In this document: positions 63,169 through 64,000 of the stretch, piece by piece
How positions within the stretch are numbered: position 1 is the stretch's first letter
Layout: every line of letters starts with the position of its first letter
DNA from: Anaerostipes hominis (ex Lee et al. 2021)
GTDB lineage: Bacteria > Bacillota > Clostridia > Lachnospirales > Lachnospiraceae
Direction of reading: 5' to 3'
NCBI RefSeq assembly: GCF_002270485.1
Contig: NZ_NQOG01000014.1
Coordinates: 1 to 64,000, forward strand
DNA length: 64,000 nucleotides
Translations under genes and position numbers: made by a program
Notes under the pieces: generated by a model
Databases searched by the model: none
Seen by the model: only the letters and a program-made list of their open reading frames with translations
Told to the model about the DNA's origin: nothing

Positions 63169-64000
63169 ATGAAGAATGTATTGATTGTAGGAGCAGGACG
63201 GTTAGGAAAAGGGTTTGTAGGCGAAACTTTTGACAATGCGGGATGGAATATTACATTCCTGGATAAGGACCCGAGAGTTTCAGAAGAATTACAAAAACAC
63301 GGATGCTATTATGTGAAGGTACACCGGGTGGATGAAATACAAAACCGTACTGTCAAAAATTTTAAAGCATATACTTGTGATGAAGAATACTCATGCATGG
63401 AAGCTTTCTTGGAGACGGATGTGATCGTACTTCCCCTTTACCCGGAAGATTTTGAAGAGGCGGCAGGTTATCTGGCGAAGTGCTTTGAAGAATTTTACAG
63501 GGTTCATCCGGACCGCAGACTGACTATGATCTGTATTACAAATAAAAACTATCTGATCCCGGGAATTACGGAGGCATTCAGAAAAGACTTGTCCGAAGAA
63601 GCAAAGGAGTGGTTTGATCAGAATGTAGTGATCCGCGACTCTATTATCCGCAGAAGTACAGATGCGAAGAGCAATTACGATGTTCACATTGATACCGTTG
63701 CAGTTAATTCGCTTTTGATCCAGCAGCCGGTCAATAACGATTTCAGTGATGTGGAATGGATGGAACTTACGGACAAGATTGAGATGCTCAAAGACATTAA
63801 AGTCACCGCAGTCAACGGTCCCCATGCAACGCTGGCCTATATGGGATATTTAAAGGGGTACAGTACGATTCCGGAATCTGAGGCTGATCCTGAGATCGCG
63901 GAAGTTGTGGAAGGAGTGGTAGAGGAGATCACGGCAGCCGTTATGAAGGAATATCCGATTACACCGGAAGAGCTGCACAATCTCGTTTATTTTGCACCGG
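63169..64000 (+). CDS. Mannitol-1-phosphate 5-dehydrogenase-like protein, cut by window end
   Basis: 277 residues visible, open at the window edge. N-terminal Rossmann motif VGAGRLGKGFVGETFDNAGW, central IRRSTDAKSNYDVHIDTVAV, and AVNGPHATLAYMGYLKGY, which matches the polyol-specific long-chain dehydrogenase motif K/N-x-x-N-G-x-H. It would oxidise mannitol-1-phosphate to fructose-6-phosphate, after MtlA. GATTAGGAGGAAAA precedes ATG 63169. It diverges from typical MtlD, so altronate- or other polyol-phosphate activity is not excluded. Confidence 0.82.
   Translation, partial: MKNVLIVGAGRLGKGFVGETFDNAGWNITFLDKDPRVSEELQKHGCYYVKVHRVDEIQNRTVKNFKAYTCDEEYSCMEAFLETDVIVLPLYPEDFEEAAGYLAKCFEEFYRVHPDRRLTMICITNKNYLIPGITEAFRKDLSEEAKEWFDQNVVIRDSIIRRSTDAKSNYDVHIDTVAVNSLLIQQPVNNDFSDVEWMELTDKIEMLKDIKVTAVNGPHATLAYMGYLKGYSTIPESEADPEIAEVVEGVVEEITAAVMKEYPITPEELHNLVYFAP

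Overview
The window looks like the chromosome of a low-to-mid GC, spore-forming anaerobic Firmicute of the Lachnospiraceae type; Anaerostipes is plausible but unproven. The grounds are strong AGGAGG ribosome sites, B. subtilis-like promoters, dipicolinate synthase genes (spoVFA/spoVFB), anaerobe genes (rubredoxin, superoxide reductase remnant, FAD-linked lactate/glycolate oxidase) and many PTS sugar genes. 

Layout. 0-0.5 kb: tail of an IS256-family element. 1-4.9 kb: FMN-riboswitch-controlled riboflavin operon ribD-ribE-ribBA-ribH. 4.9-7.7 kb: sirtuin, NusG-domain-II protein, Gx transporter and an ApbE flavin transferase, followed by a deleted IS3-type element. 8.5-14.9 kb: LacI-type regulator divergent from a Leloir operon galK-galM-galT-galE whose own permease is a pseudogene. 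15.2-17.3 kb: LytTR/GHKL two-component pair. 17.6-21.3 kb: superoxide reductase remnant, dpaA-dpaB, asnB. 21.4-23.8 kb: tandem cytidylate-kinase-like genes and a nitroreductase. 23.8-26.1 kb: a decay island (Ig-like, WYL and VOC pseudogenes) around a duplicated tRNA-Gln/tRNA-Lys pair. 26.1-26.3 kb: an isolated Met-rich small gene. 26.5-30.4 kb: metQ-metN-metI plus a GlcD-like oxidase. 31-33 kb: Nif3-like protein and XRE regulator. 

32.8-43.9 kb: two CRISPR arrays without any cas gene, sharing a homologous structured leader. They bracket an LRR / vWA / MoxR operon, a macrodomain gene, a Crp-type regulator, rubredoxin, and a YbaK - carbonic anhydrase - fluoride channel group. The second array is cut by a defective IS256 copy. 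Behind it lie an integrative-element remnant and an antitermination-controlled beta-glucoside PTS operon, then a second IS256 end fused to a stray CRISPR repeat at 51.4 kb. 51.5-52.3 kb holds VOC and AraC remnants. 

52.5-57.7 kb: ABC/FtsX exporter and GH13 enzyme. 57.8-59.3 kb: ribonuclease Y. 59.5 kb to the end: hexitol operon (sorbitol-6-phosphate dehydrogenase-like SDR, mannitol-type PTS, DeoR regulator, polyol-phosphate dehydrogenase cut by the window edge). 

The best candidates for something new are the structured CRISPR leader module present at both arrays, the LRR-vWA-MoxR operon between them, the Met-rich small gene with its own promoter, palindrome and terminator, and a two-copy stem-loop element with compensatory changes.
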